DNA from: Gammaproteobacteria bacterium
GTDB taxonomy: Bacteria; Pseudomonadota; Gammaproteobacteria; Xanthomonadales; Wenzhouxiangellaceae
DNA length: 64,000 nt
NCBI GenBank assembly: GCA_021772985.1
Contig: JAJFKX010000056.1
Span: forward strand, 62,001 to 126,000
Reading direction: 5' to 3'
Position 1 is the stretch's first letter. Each line of letters begins with the position of its first letter. The notes beneath the pieces were generated by a model. The model had not been told where the DNA came from. It searched no databases and saw only the letters and a program-made list of their open reading frames with translations. Position numbers and translations under genes: made by a program. Shown here piece after piece: positions 9,466-17,494 of the stretch.

Positions 9466-11328
9466 ATGTACCTCATTCACCGTTTATTGCTGATAATGTG
9501 CCTGACTGGTGTACTGGTTGCCTGTCAACAGGACCAGACCGACAGCCAAGACCAGCTTGGGTCAAATGCAGTTGACGATGCGCCGATTGCGCCGGCGGCT
9601 GATTCAAGTAAGGCCGCTGAAGTTACCGCCGGATTAAACGATTTATATGCTGAATATAACCAGGCACTGTTAAAACTTAATCCGGTATTGGCAACCTTCC
9701 GCGGTGTTCCGGATTATAACGATCGCTGGGCCAATTCTATTGGCAATGATTACCGCACTCTGAACCGTCAACTGCAGCAGAGCTTCCTGGAACAGGTACA
9801 GGCTGTTGGCGCAGGTGCACATGCAACTGGTGTGTTATCCGGGCAAGACCGCCTGAGTTACGCTATTTTTATCCACGATCGAAACAATGCTTTACGCGGC
9901 ATGGATTTCCCCGGCCATCTGATGCCGATTAACCAATTCAGGAATCCCACCAATTTTTATGCACAACTGGGTGCAGGCAAAAATGCCCAGCCATTTAACA
10001 GCGAACAGGATTATCGGAATTTCATCGCCCGCACTAATGAGTTCGCCACTTATATAGAGCAGGCGATCGTCAATATGCGGGTGGGCATGCAGCAAAACCT
10101 GGTGCAACCAAGGGTATTAATGGAACGTGTGCTGCCACAACTGGAAGCACACATGCTGGAAAATATTGAGGATAGTTTGTTTTACCAGCCGTTGCTTAAT
10201 ATGCCGGACAGCATCCCTGAGCAAAACCGGCAGGCATTGATCACCGACTATTCACATATGATCGGCAATGTGCTGATTCCCAGCATTACCCGGCTACATC
10301 ATTTTATTGAAAACGAATACCTGGACGCCGCCAGGGACACCGCCGGTATGACCGGACTACCCAATGGCGCCGAATGGTATGCCCATCTGGTAGCCACCAG
10401 CACCAGCACTGATTTAACAGCCGAACAGATTCACCAGATCGGATTAAGCGAAGTTGCCCGAATTCAACATGGCATGCGCGGTGTTATCCAGCAGGTCGGC
10501 TTTGACGGGGAACTGCCGGAATTTTTCGAGTTTACCGCCAACGATCCGCAATTCATATTCAGCAGTCGCGAAGCGCTGCTGGATGCTTTCCTTGGCTTGC
10601 GTGAACCGGTTGATAGCGCAGCTGATCAGTTGTTTTCAATCCAACCGCAAGCCGATTTTGAAATCAGAGCGGTAGAAGCCTACCGTGAACGCAGCGCTTC
10701 CTCCGGCTCGTATCAACGACCGCCACCGGATGGCTCACGCCCTGGTATTTTTTACGCCAATACCTATGACTTAACTGCCCGGCCCAGTTGGACGGTGACT
10801 GCACTGTATCTGCATGAAGCGGTACCGGGCCATCATTTCCAATTGGCCTTACAACAGGAACTGCAGGGTTTACCGGACTTTCGCCTGTTTGGCGGCACCA
10901 CCGCATACACCGAGGGCTGGGGTTTATATGCCGAATCCCTGGGCAAGGAAATGGGCGTGTATCAAGACCCTTACCAATATTACGGCAGCCTTGCCGCTGA
11001 ACTGTGGCGGGCCATCCGCCTGGTCGTTGATACCGGCTTGCACCACAAAGGCTGGAGCCGACAGCAGGTTTTGGATTATATGTATGCCAATGCACCGGTG
11101 GCCGAAGCACGGGCAGTATCCGAAGCTGAACGATTCATGGCGATTCCATCCCAGGCCCTGGCTTACAAAATTGGCCAGTTAAAAATTCAGGAATTGCGTA
11201 GCAAAGCTGAACAGACGCTGGGGGGTCGGTTTGATATCAAAGCCTTTCACAGTGAAGTTCTGACCAGCGGCTCATTACCACTGAGTATTCTGGAAGACAA
11301 AATTGATCGCTGGATAGCTGCCCAGTAA
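9466..11328 (+). CDS. DUF885 family lipoprotein, putative metallopeptidase
   Basis: About 620 residues. I start at the ATG at 9466, which has GGGAG 5 nt upstream and gives a lipoprotein signal MYLIHRLLLIMCLTGVLVAC with the lipobox LVAC. The rest is a typical DUF885 protein. Near residue 455 the motif LHEAVPGHHFQLAL carries the HExxxGHH pattern, and YTEGWGLYAE follows about 35 residues later; together these look like a zinc site. Members are predicted to be carboxypeptidase-like metalloenzymes, but few have been tested. Aspartate follows the lipid-bearing Cys only at +3, so the final membrane is uncertain. Confidence 0.85.
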   Translation: MYLIHRLLLIMCLTGVLVACQQDQTDSQDQLGSNAVDDAPIAPAADSSKAAEVTAGLNDLYAEYNQALLKLNPVLATFRGVPDYNDRWANSIGNDYRTLNRQLQQSFLEQVQAVGAGAHATGVLSGQDRLSYAIFIHDRNNALRGMDFPGHLMPINQFRNPTNFYAQLGAGKNAQPFNSEQDYRNFIARTNEFATYIEQAIVNMRVGMQQNLVQPRVLMERVLPQLEAHMLENIEDSLFYQPLLNMPDSIPEQNRQALITDYSHMIGNVLIPSITRLHHFIENEYLDAARDTAGMTGLPNGAEWYAHLVATSTSTDLTAEQIHQIGLSEVARIQHGMRGVIQQVGFDGELPEFFEFTANDPQFIFSSREALLDAFLGLREPVDSAADQLFSIQPQADFEIRAVEAYRERSASSGSYQRPPPDGSRPGIFYANTYDLTARPSWTVTALYLHEAVPGHHFQLALQQELQGLPDFRLFGGTTAYTEGWGLYAESLGKEMGVYQDPYQYYGSLAAELWRAIRLVVDTGLHHKGWSRQQVLDYMYANAPVAEARAVSEAERFMAIPSQALAYKIGQLKIQELRSKAEQTLGGRFDIKAFHSEVLTSGSLPLSILEDKIDRWIAAQ

Positions 11329-11335
11329 TCAGCGG

Positions 11336-12073
11336 ATGAACCATTCCGGACATTCTCAACCGTCAACCCAGCAGCAGGGGTTTCGACTGCGCGGTGAGCA
11401 GATGACCCGTATCGAAACGTTTACTGATGCGGCGTTTGCGTTTGCTTTGACCCTGCTGGTAATCTCCATTGACAGCATTCCCAGCAGTGTTTCAGCACTG
11501 ATCAATCTGATGCGCGGCATCCCGGCATTTTTGTTCAGCTTTGCTTTATTGATGTGGTTTTGGCATGCCCATCATATATGGAGCAAACGTTATGGCCTGG
11601 ATGACACGCCCACTATCTGGTTAAGTGCTGCTCTGGTGTTTTGCATTTTGGTGTTTGTCTATCCATTGAAATTTTTGTATGTGATCATGATGGCCTGGCT
11701 GTCTGAAGGCACTTTGGTGACCTCGCTGGAACCTATTACCCAGCTTGATCTGCGCAATGCTTTCATTATTTACGGCATTGGTTTTACTGTGACCTGCCTG
11801 ATCCTGGCAGCACATTACTGTTATGCCTGGTTACAGCGCAAACGTCTGGCACTGAACCCACTCGAACTGTTGATGACCTGCCATTCAATTATCGTTTGGT
11901 GTATACCGGCAACGCTGGGGATCATTTCTATCAGCATAGCCATACTGGCAACACCGGGGAATACCTGGCCCGGCATGCTTTACGGCTCTTTGGCCTTATG
12001 GATGCCATTGTTTGGCTACTTCAGCGACCGACAAATCAAGAATCTAACAAGCCATGAACCGGAACCGAATTGA
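11336..12073 (+). CDS. TMEM175-family (DUF1211) putative potassium channel
   Basis: 245 residues with six predicted helices. The hallmark of the family is seen at the start of helix 1: MTRIETFTDAAFAFALTLLVISI, matching the RxxxFSDxxFAxxxTLLV selectivity-filter helix of bacterial TMEM175. Bacterial members are weakly selective potassium channels assembled as tetramers. Unlike the shortest forms, the N-terminus carries about 22 polar residues first. It starts 7 nt after the DUF885 stop and its TGA overlaps the TTG start of sbcB, so the three genes probably form one transcript. Confidence 0.8.
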   Translation: MNHSGHSQPSTQQQGFRLRGEQMTRIETFTDAAFAFALTLLVISIDSIPSSVSALINLMRGIPAFLFSFALLMWFWHAHHIWSKRYGLDDTPTIWLSAALVFCILVFVYPLKFLYVIMMAWLSEGTLVTSLEPITQLDLRNAFIIYGIGFTVTCLILAAHYCYAWLQRKRLALNPLELLMTCHSIIVWCIPATLGIISISIAILATPGNTWPGMLYGSLALWMPLFGYFSDRQIKNLTSHEPEPN

Positions 12074-13509
12074 CCAACTATAGCGGCCCATCGTTTTATT
12101 TTCATGATTACGAAACTTTCGGCATCAGGCCGGCGCTGGATAGACCGTCACAATTTGCCGGATGGCGAACTGATCCTGAATTTAATCTCATCGGTGAACC
12201 ACTGGTTATTTATTGCCAGCCGAGTAAAGAACGTTTTCCGCACCCGGAAGCTTGTCTAATCACCGGCATTACGCCGCAATACGCTCAGGCGAATGGCTTG
12301 ACCGAAGCTGAATTTACCCGCTGCATCCAACAGGTTTTCAGCCAGCCTATGACCTGTATTGTCGGTTATAACAATTACCGTTTTGATGATGAATTTACCC
12401 GCAACCTGTTGTATCGAAACCTGTTCGACCCCTATCAGCATGAATGGAAAAACGGCAACAGCAGGTTTGACCTGATAGATCTGCTGCGATTGGTATATGC
12501 ACTGCGTCCGGCAGGTATTGTCTGGCCGGAGCGTGAGCCAGGTATACCCAGTTTCAAACTGGAGCACTTATCTGCCGCTAACGGCATTGAGCACAGTGAT
12601 GCACATGATGCACTGGCCGATGTACACGCAACCATTGAAATGACAAAGCTGGTGGCAACTGCGCAACCACGTTTATGGCAATGGGCATTGAGTTTGCGTA
12701 ATAACCGTAAAGTCCAGCAATTACTGCAGTCCGGCGAACCGCTGCTGCACAGCTCTGCCAAATTTTCCAGCGCGCGTGGCGGCACCGCGATGGTATTGCC
12801 GCTGGGGCCACATCCACAAATTAAAAATCAGGCTGTGGTTTACGATCTGGATACCGACCCGCAGCAATTTGCTGCACTGGATCTGGCTACCCTGCAGGAT
12901 TATCTGTATACCCCAAGCGCTGATCTGCCGGAAGGGTTGGAACGACTGCCGGTCAAATCCATCAAGGTAAACCGCGCACCGATACTGGCGCCTTTGAATA
13001 CCCTGCAAGGGGTCGATTGTGATCGCATCAAGCTGAATATTGAGCGTTGTCGGCAACATGCCGACCAACTCAAGCAACAACCGGAGCTGGTTACCCGATT
13101 ACGGAATGTATTGGCACGCGCTGATTACCCGGTCAGCAGCAACCCTGATCTGCGCTTATATGATGGTTTCATTCCAGATACTGATCGGCGACATTTAAAC
13201 ACCTTCCGTGAACACCAACCTTCGAACTGGCCCCGGCCCTGCCCAACATTTGAAGACCAACGTGTTGCTGAGTTGCTGTTTCGCTACCAGGCCCGAAATT
13301 ATCCCGACAGCCTGGACAGTGAGGCACACAACCGCTGGGAACAGCACCGTTGGCAATCGCTGAACGATCCTGATGATCTAAATCTGAAGCGTTATTTGCA
13401 ATTGCTTGATCAATTACGTGCTGACAAGCGCAACCACGAACTGCTGGATCAACTGGAAAGCTGGCCACAATCACTCGGAATTACCGCGCTGCAACAAAAA
13501 TATGGGTAA
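12070..13509 (+). CDS. sbcB: Exodeoxyribonuclease I
   Basis: A 3'-5' single-strand DNA exonuclease of the DEDDh superfamily, used in recombination and mismatch repair. ExoI motif HDYETFGIRP carries the first Asp-Glu pair. VGYNNYRFDDEFTRN carries the second Asp, and HSDAHDALADV carries the catalytic His and last Asp. The SH3-like and C-terminal ExoI domains follow, and 479 aa is normal. The start codon is TTG, overlapping the upstream stop as TTGA, which points to translational coupling; no other in-frame start precedes the catalytic motif. Confidence 0.95.
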   Translation: MTNYSGPSFYFHDYETFGIRPALDRPSQFAGWRTDPEFNLIGEPLVIYCQPSKERFPHPEACLITGITPQYAQANGLTEAEFTRCIQQVFSQPMTCIVGYNNYRFDDEFTRNLLYRNLFDPYQHEWKNGNSRFDLIDLLRLVYALRPAGIVWPEREPGIPSFKLEHLSAANGIEHSDAHDALADVHATIEMTKLVATAQPRLWQWALSLRNNRKVQQLLQSGEPLLHSSAKFSSARGGTAMVLPLGPHPQIKNQAVVYDLDTDPQQFAALDLATLQDYLYTPSADLPEGLERLPVKSIKVNRAPILAPLNTLQGVDCDRIKLNIERCRQHADQLKQQPELVTRLRNVLARADYPVSSNPDLRLYDGFIPDTDRRHLNTFREHQPSNWPRPCPTFEDQRVAELLFRYQARNYPDSLDSEAHNRWEQHRWQSLNDPDDLNLKRYLQLLDQLRADKRNHELLDQLESWPQSLGITALQQKYG

Positions 13510-13560
13510 GCTTAAAGACCTGCATAATTATGTCCAATTCAATCAGAGGCTGTTGAATAG

Positions 13561-15681
13561 ATGAAGCTGGAAACCGTTGTTGAACAAACCATTGAAAGAG
13601 TTGGTCGACAAATTATTCTGGGCGCTCCGCTGGGTCTGGGTAAAGCGAATCCGATAATCAACGCTTTTTACCAATATGCCAGACAACATTCCGACATCGA
13701 GCTGACCATATTTACCGCACTGTCGCTGGCCGTGCCAGCCGCCGGCAGTGGCCTGCAGCAACGGTTTTTGCAGCCTTTCCTGGACCGTCATTTTGGCGAA
13801 AATTACCCACACCTGGCTTACCTGGATGATTTAAACAACGGCAGTTTGCCGGCCAACATCCGGGTTTGTGAGTTTTACATGCAATCCGGCAGTGGTCTTA
13901 AAAAGCCTTTGCGGCAACAACAGTACATCAGCAGCAATTACACCCATGTTGCGCGGGATATGCGTGATATCGGGGTCAATGTTATCTGTCAGCTGGTGGC
14001 AGCGCGCCAGCAGCCTGACGGTAGCTACAAATACAGTTTGAGCTGCAACCCTGACGTCACTTTGGATCTGGCAGAATTATTAGCCGATAAACGCGAACAG
14101 GTGGCTTTGCTGGCACTGGTTAATCCAGAGTTGCCGTACATGGCCGGCGATGCTGAAATCAGTGCGGAATTTTTTGACGCCATCATCGATGAACCCAGCT
14201 TCTATTATCGACCTTTTGCGGTACCGCGTAACCCTGTCAATACTGAAGAGCATTTAATCGGTATGTATGCCAGCACGCTGATCCGTGATGGCGGCACCTT
14301 GCAGATCGGCATCGGTGCATTGGGTGATGCGATTTGTCACGCAACAGTGATGCGCCAACAACAACAACAGCAGTACCAGCAACTACTGCAAGCATTCCAG
14401 GTCAACCAGCGTTATCCGGACTTATTGGCGCGCTCCGGTGATACCCAACCATTTTCAGAAGGTTTGTATGCTGCCAGTGAAATGTTCATGGATGGGTTTA
14501 TTCATCTATATAAAGCGGATGTCTTAAAGCGCAAAGTCTATGACGATGTCGGCCTGCAGATGGTTTTGAACCTGCTATCGCCAGAGCAGCAGCAACCTGC
14601 GCCATTGTTACAGGCACTGGCTGCTGAAGGCGTCATTAATCACGCTTTGCGCCCACACGAAGTGAGCTGGCTGCAACACTGGGGGCTGCTTGACCAGCAG
14701 GTTCAGTGGCAGAATCACCATTTGTGCCTGGAACAGCTGAAAACACCGGCCAATATTGATCAGGAACGTGATTTCTGTCATCGCATTGAACCATTCATAG
14801 GCTCTGGATTACGCCATGGCAAGCTGCTGCATGCTGCTTTTTTTCTCGGTTCGCAGTGGTTTTATGACACGCTCAACCAAATGCCGGATGCTGAACGCGA
14901 CCAGTTTTCCATGACCCGGGTATCTCGAATTAATCAACTGTACCGCGGTGAAGCACTTGACCGGGTTCAACGACACCGAGCGCGCTTCATCAATACCTGT
15001 ATGAAAATGACATTACTGGGCGCTGCCGTTTCCGATCAGCTGGCCGACGGTCAGGTGGTTAGTGGCGTCGGGGGGCAGTACAACTTTGTGGCGATGGCGC
15101 ACGCTCTGGATGACAGTCGCTCGATATTGATGTTGCGCAGCACCAGGTATGGTCGCAAAGGTTTACAAAGTAACATCGTCTGGGAATACCCGCACCACAC
15201 CATACCCAGGCACCTGCGCGATATCGTTATTACTGAATATGGTATCGCGGATTTGCGCAGCAAAACCGACGAGCATTGTATCCAGGCGCTATTATGTATT
15301 TGTGATAGCCGCTTCCAGCAGGAATTACTGCAACAGGCCAAGGCAGCCGGCAAACTGTCAGCAGATTGGGATATCCCGGATAGGTACCGTCACAACAGTC
15401 CGGTTGAAATGCGCCGCAGACTAGCTTCCCTGGGTGGTGATCTACTGCCCACCTGGCCATTTGGCAGCGATCTGCATAAAGTGGAAATGCAGCTGGCCAA
15501 AGCTCTGAAATGGCTGGTTAAGCAACCTGGCTGGCGCAAATTATGGTTAATTGTTCGGCCAGCCGGGGCAAACCGATACCCTGAGGCAATCGCCCGGATG
15601 CAACTGGATGCAGCCATCGGCTTGCGCCAGAAAATTTGGCGGCGATTATTGCTGCACAGCCTGAAAAATACCACCATTTAG
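13561..15681 (+). CDS. Acetyl-CoA hydrolase/transferase family protein
   Basis: 706 residues, longer than the usual 500-650 aa of this family. The C-terminal half carries the recognisable core: VVSGVGGQYNFVAMAHAL, then RKGLQSNIVWEYPHHTIPRH, then VITEYGIADLRSKTDEHCIQALL. The family moves CoA between carboxylates or hydrolyses acyl-CoA through a glutamyl-CoA intermediate. The catalytic Glu is probably in DIVITEYGIADL. The N-terminal half (LGAPLGLGKANPIINAFYQ) matches the paired CoA-transferase domain. Substrate unknown. The protein ends in a basic stretch after about residue 620. Confidence 0.85.
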   Translation: MKLETVVEQTIERVGRQIILGAPLGLGKANPIINAFYQYARQHSDIELTIFTALSLAVPAAGSGLQQRFLQPFLDRHFGENYPHLAYLDDLNNGSLPANIRVCEFYMQSGSGLKKPLRQQQYISSNYTHVARDMRDIGVNVICQLVAARQQPDGSYKYSLSCNPDVTLDLAELLADKREQVALLALVNPELPYMAGDAEISAEFFDAIIDEPSFYYRPFAVPRNPVNTEEHLIGMYASTLIRDGGTLQIGIGALGDAICHATVMRQQQQQQYQQLLQAFQVNQRYPDLLARSGDTQPFSEGLYAASEMFMDGFIHLYKADVLKRKVYDDVGLQMVLNLLSPEQQQPAPLLQALAAEGVINHALRPHEVSWLQHWGLLDQQVQWQNHHLCLEQLKTPANIDQERDFCHRIEPFIGSGLRHGKLLHAAFFLGSQWFYDTLNQMPDAERDQFSMTRVSRINQLYRGEALDRVQRHRARFINTCMKMTLLGAAVSDQLADGQVVSGVGGQYNFVAMAHALDDSRSILMLRSTRYGRKGLQSNIVWEYPHHTIPRHLRDIVITEYGIADLRSKTDEHCIQALLCICDSRFQQELLQQAKAAGKLSADWDIPDRYRHNSPVEMRRRLASLGGDLLPTWPFGSDLHKVEMQLAKALKWLVKQPGWRKLWLIVRPAGANRYPEAIARMQLDAAIGLRQKIWRRLLLHSLKNTTI

Positions 15682-16113
15682 CACCCATAACTGCAATTTA
15701 CAGCTTATTTCGGCTTGATCCAGGCATATTCAATGATGCTAAATTAGCACTTGACAAATCGAATGTTATGCACATTGGGGGAAAAAATTTCTTTACAGTT
15801 TATTTACAGTTATTTTCTCGTTTACATTATAAATATGTCATGTAACTGATTGATATTAAACAATAAACCAATGTGGTCAATTTTTGACCAATTTGATGAG
15901 CGCTGCTTAGGCACTGATTCTGCAATGTTTCATGCACAGACTTATCCACAATTTTTGTGGATAAAAATACAACCAAAGGTTAATCACAGACAAACACCTC
16001 CGGTAATTTCCTACATCCAGCCACCGCAATTGACGATTTTACCGAATTCATTGCCCGGTTAATCTGTTTACACGCTTTCAAGGGCGCGATCTTAAACTGT
16101 TAATTGGAGAACT
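15682..16113. other. AT-rich intergenic region with DnaA boxes, 11-bp repeats and a palindrome
   Basis: No credible gene. Elements seen: TTATGCACA (15766-15774, a TTATNCACA DnaA box), TTTACAG repeated at 15792 and 15803 with an 11-bp period plus TTTACAT at 15821, TGGTCAA-TTT-TTGACCA (15874-15890, a perfect 17-bp palindrome), and TTATCCACA / TGTGGATAA at 15942-15950 and 15956-15964. The last two are perfect DnaA boxes facing each other across 5 bp. Function is inferred only: a DnaA-titrating or replication-related locus, or a DnaA-regulated promoter for the ComEA-like gene. Confidence 0.5.
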
Positions 16114-16407
16114 ATGATGTACAAATACCTGAAAACTTTACTGCTGGCAGCGCTGTTTGGCACTGCTTTGATGTTTAATTCGGCAACAGCCACCGAGCCA
16201 GTCGATATCAACAATGCCACTGCCCAGGAACTTGCCCTGGCACTCACCGGGATTGGTTCCAGCAAGGCAGCGGCTATCGTGGCATACCGCGATGAACATG
16301 GCGATTTTCAGCATATCGATGAACTGGTCAATGTCAAAGGCATTGGTCTGACGACCATTGAAAAGAACCGTGAAGTGCTGTTGGAATTAAATAATGAACT
16401 GAACTAG
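16114..16407 (+). CDS. ComEA-like helix-hairpin-helix DNA-binding protein
   Basis: 97 residues: a signal peptide (about 1-26, MYKYLKTLLLAALFGTALM to SATA) followed by a ComEA helix-hairpin-helix domain. The two hairpins are visible as DINNATAQELALALTGIGSSKAAAI and LVNVKGIGLTTI. In competent bacteria ComEA binds incoming DNA in the periplasm; many gammaproteobacteria carry this short stand-alone form. GGAG lies about 7 nt upstream of the ATG. A start one codon later (MYKY) is equally possible. Confidence 0.88.
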   Translation: MMYKYLKTLLLAALFGTALMFNSATATEPVDINNATAQELALALTGIGSSKAAAIVAYRDEHGDFQHIDELVNVKGIGLTTIEKNREVLLELNNELN

Positions 16408-16423
16408 ATCATCACTGTTGATT

Positions 16424-16448
16424 ACATGCGCCGTATCACGGCGCATGT
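16424..16448. terminator. Bidirectional hairpin between comEA-like gene and recR
   Basis: ACATGCGCCG-TATCA-CGGCGCATGT is a perfect 10-bp stem, 17 bp after one stop codon and 22 bp before the stop of the convergent recR. There is no strong T-tract on either side. Confidence 0.6.
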
Positions 16449-16469
16449 CTTCCAGGTAAAAGCCGTAGA

Positions 16470-17075
16470 TCAAACTGGAGCGCGGTTGTTAAACGATAAT
16501 GCCAGAGTTGAACGATCCACATATTCCAGCTCGCCCCCCAATGGTACCCCTTGGGCTAGCCGCGAAACTTTCACTGGATAAGGTCGCGCCAGTTCATACA
16601 GATAATGGGCGGTAGCTTCACCTTCTACACTGGTGTTGGTGGCAATAATTAACTCTCGAACCTGACCATCCGATAAACGCTTGACCAGCATTTCAAAGCC
16701 TAAATCATCAGGGCCAATTCCATCCAGCGGTGATAATCGACCCAACAATACAAAATAACAGCCGGAAAACACCCCTGCCTGCTCCAACGCCATGACATCA
16801 GCCGGTGATTCAACTGCGCAGATAAGCGTGTTATCGCGCTCCGGGTTACTGCAAACACCACACTGCTGTTCAGTTGTCAGGTTCCGACAGGTTTTGCAAT
16901 GCCCTACCCGGTCAATTGCTTGCTGTAGCGTATCCGCCAGTAACTTTCCGCCCTGGCGTTCATGCTGTAATAGATGCAAGGCCATCCGTTGGGCGCTGCG
17001 CGGGCCTACACCAGGAAGCACTTGCAAAGCCGCCAATAATCGACTGAGCAAATCTCCGGAGGGATTGGCATGCAT
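16470..17075 (-). CDS. recR: Recombination protein RecR
   Basis: Part of the RecFOR complex that loads RecA on gapped single-stranded DNA. The helix-hairpin-helix LQVLPGVGPRSAQRM is followed by a four-cysteine zinc finger (CKTCRNLTTEQQCGVC, residues near 57-72) and a Toprim domain (VESPADVMALE, IIATNTSVEGEATAHYL). 201 aa is the normal length. It lies 67 nt after ybaB on the same strand, the common dnaX-ybaB-recR order. Confidence 0.97.
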   Translation of the reverse strand: MHANPSGDLLSRLLAALQVLPGVGPRSAQRMALHLLQHERQGGKLLADTLQQAIDRVGHCKTCRNLTTEQQCGVCSNPERDNTLICAVESPADVMALEQAGVFSGCYFVLLGRLSPLDGIGPDDLGFEMLVKRLSDGQVRELIIATNTSVEGEATAHYLYELARPYPVKVSRLAQGVPLGGELEYVDRSTLALSFNNRAPV

Positions 17076-17142
17076 GCTTAATTAAACCTCAAATTCTGTC
17101 ATGCATGCTGACTGGTTCCAGACAACATCAGCTGCATTGCCA

Positions 17143-17457
17143 TTAACCAAACAACCCTGGAGGAATCGGCAAACCACCGGCAGCTTGCGACATCTTTTCC
17201 TGACTGGCTTCCTGAATTCTATGCGCGGCATCATTAATCGCTGCAGATACCAAATCTTCCAGCATCTCCACATCATCCAGCAGGGTCGGATCAATGCTCA
17301 CCTGTTTGGCTTCATGTTGACCAGTCATGGTTATCTTTACCATCCCGCCGCCGGCTTCGCCGGTAGCTTCCAGATTGGCCAATTCAGCTTGGGCTTGCTG
17401 GATGTTTTTTTGCAGTTTTTGCGCCTGCTGCATCAGGTTTCCGAGTTGTGCTTTCAT
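17143..17457 (-). CDS. ybaB: YbaB/EbfC nucleoid-associated protein
   Basis: A 104-residue DNA-binding protein of the YbaB/EbfC family, which forms dimers with a tweezer shape. It starts MKAQLGNLMQQAQKLQKNI, the helical arm typical of the family, and has GGGMVKITMTGQHEAKQVSI and the tail GGLPIPPGLFG. I chose the ATG at 17457 (GGAG 6 nt upstream); a longer reading to 17556 would overlap dnaX. It sits between dnaX and recR, as in E. coli. Confidence 0.96.
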   Translation of the reverse strand: MKAQLGNLMQQAQKLQKNIQQAQAELANLEATGEAGGGMVKITMTGQHEAKQVSIDPTLLDDVEMLEDLVSAAINDAAHRIQEASQEKMSQAAGGLPIPPGLFG

Positions 17458-17494
17458 AATTTCTCCAGGGTCCCAGGCTAAGGTGCACCGGTCT

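Noticed and set aside
15850-16062. 70-codon open frame in the DnaA-box region
   Set aside because: It spans the palindromes and DnaA boxes, has no ribosome-binding site and no recognisable motif.
15682-16113. Chromosomal origin oriC
   Set aside because: DnaA boxes are present, but only three, with few GATC sites and no dnaA, dnaN, gidA/mnmG or rpmH nearby. I kept it only as a DnaA-binding locus.
16424-16448. tRNA fragment or attachment site
   Set aside because: The perfect stem between two convergent stop codons is better explained as a terminator; no tRNA features are present.
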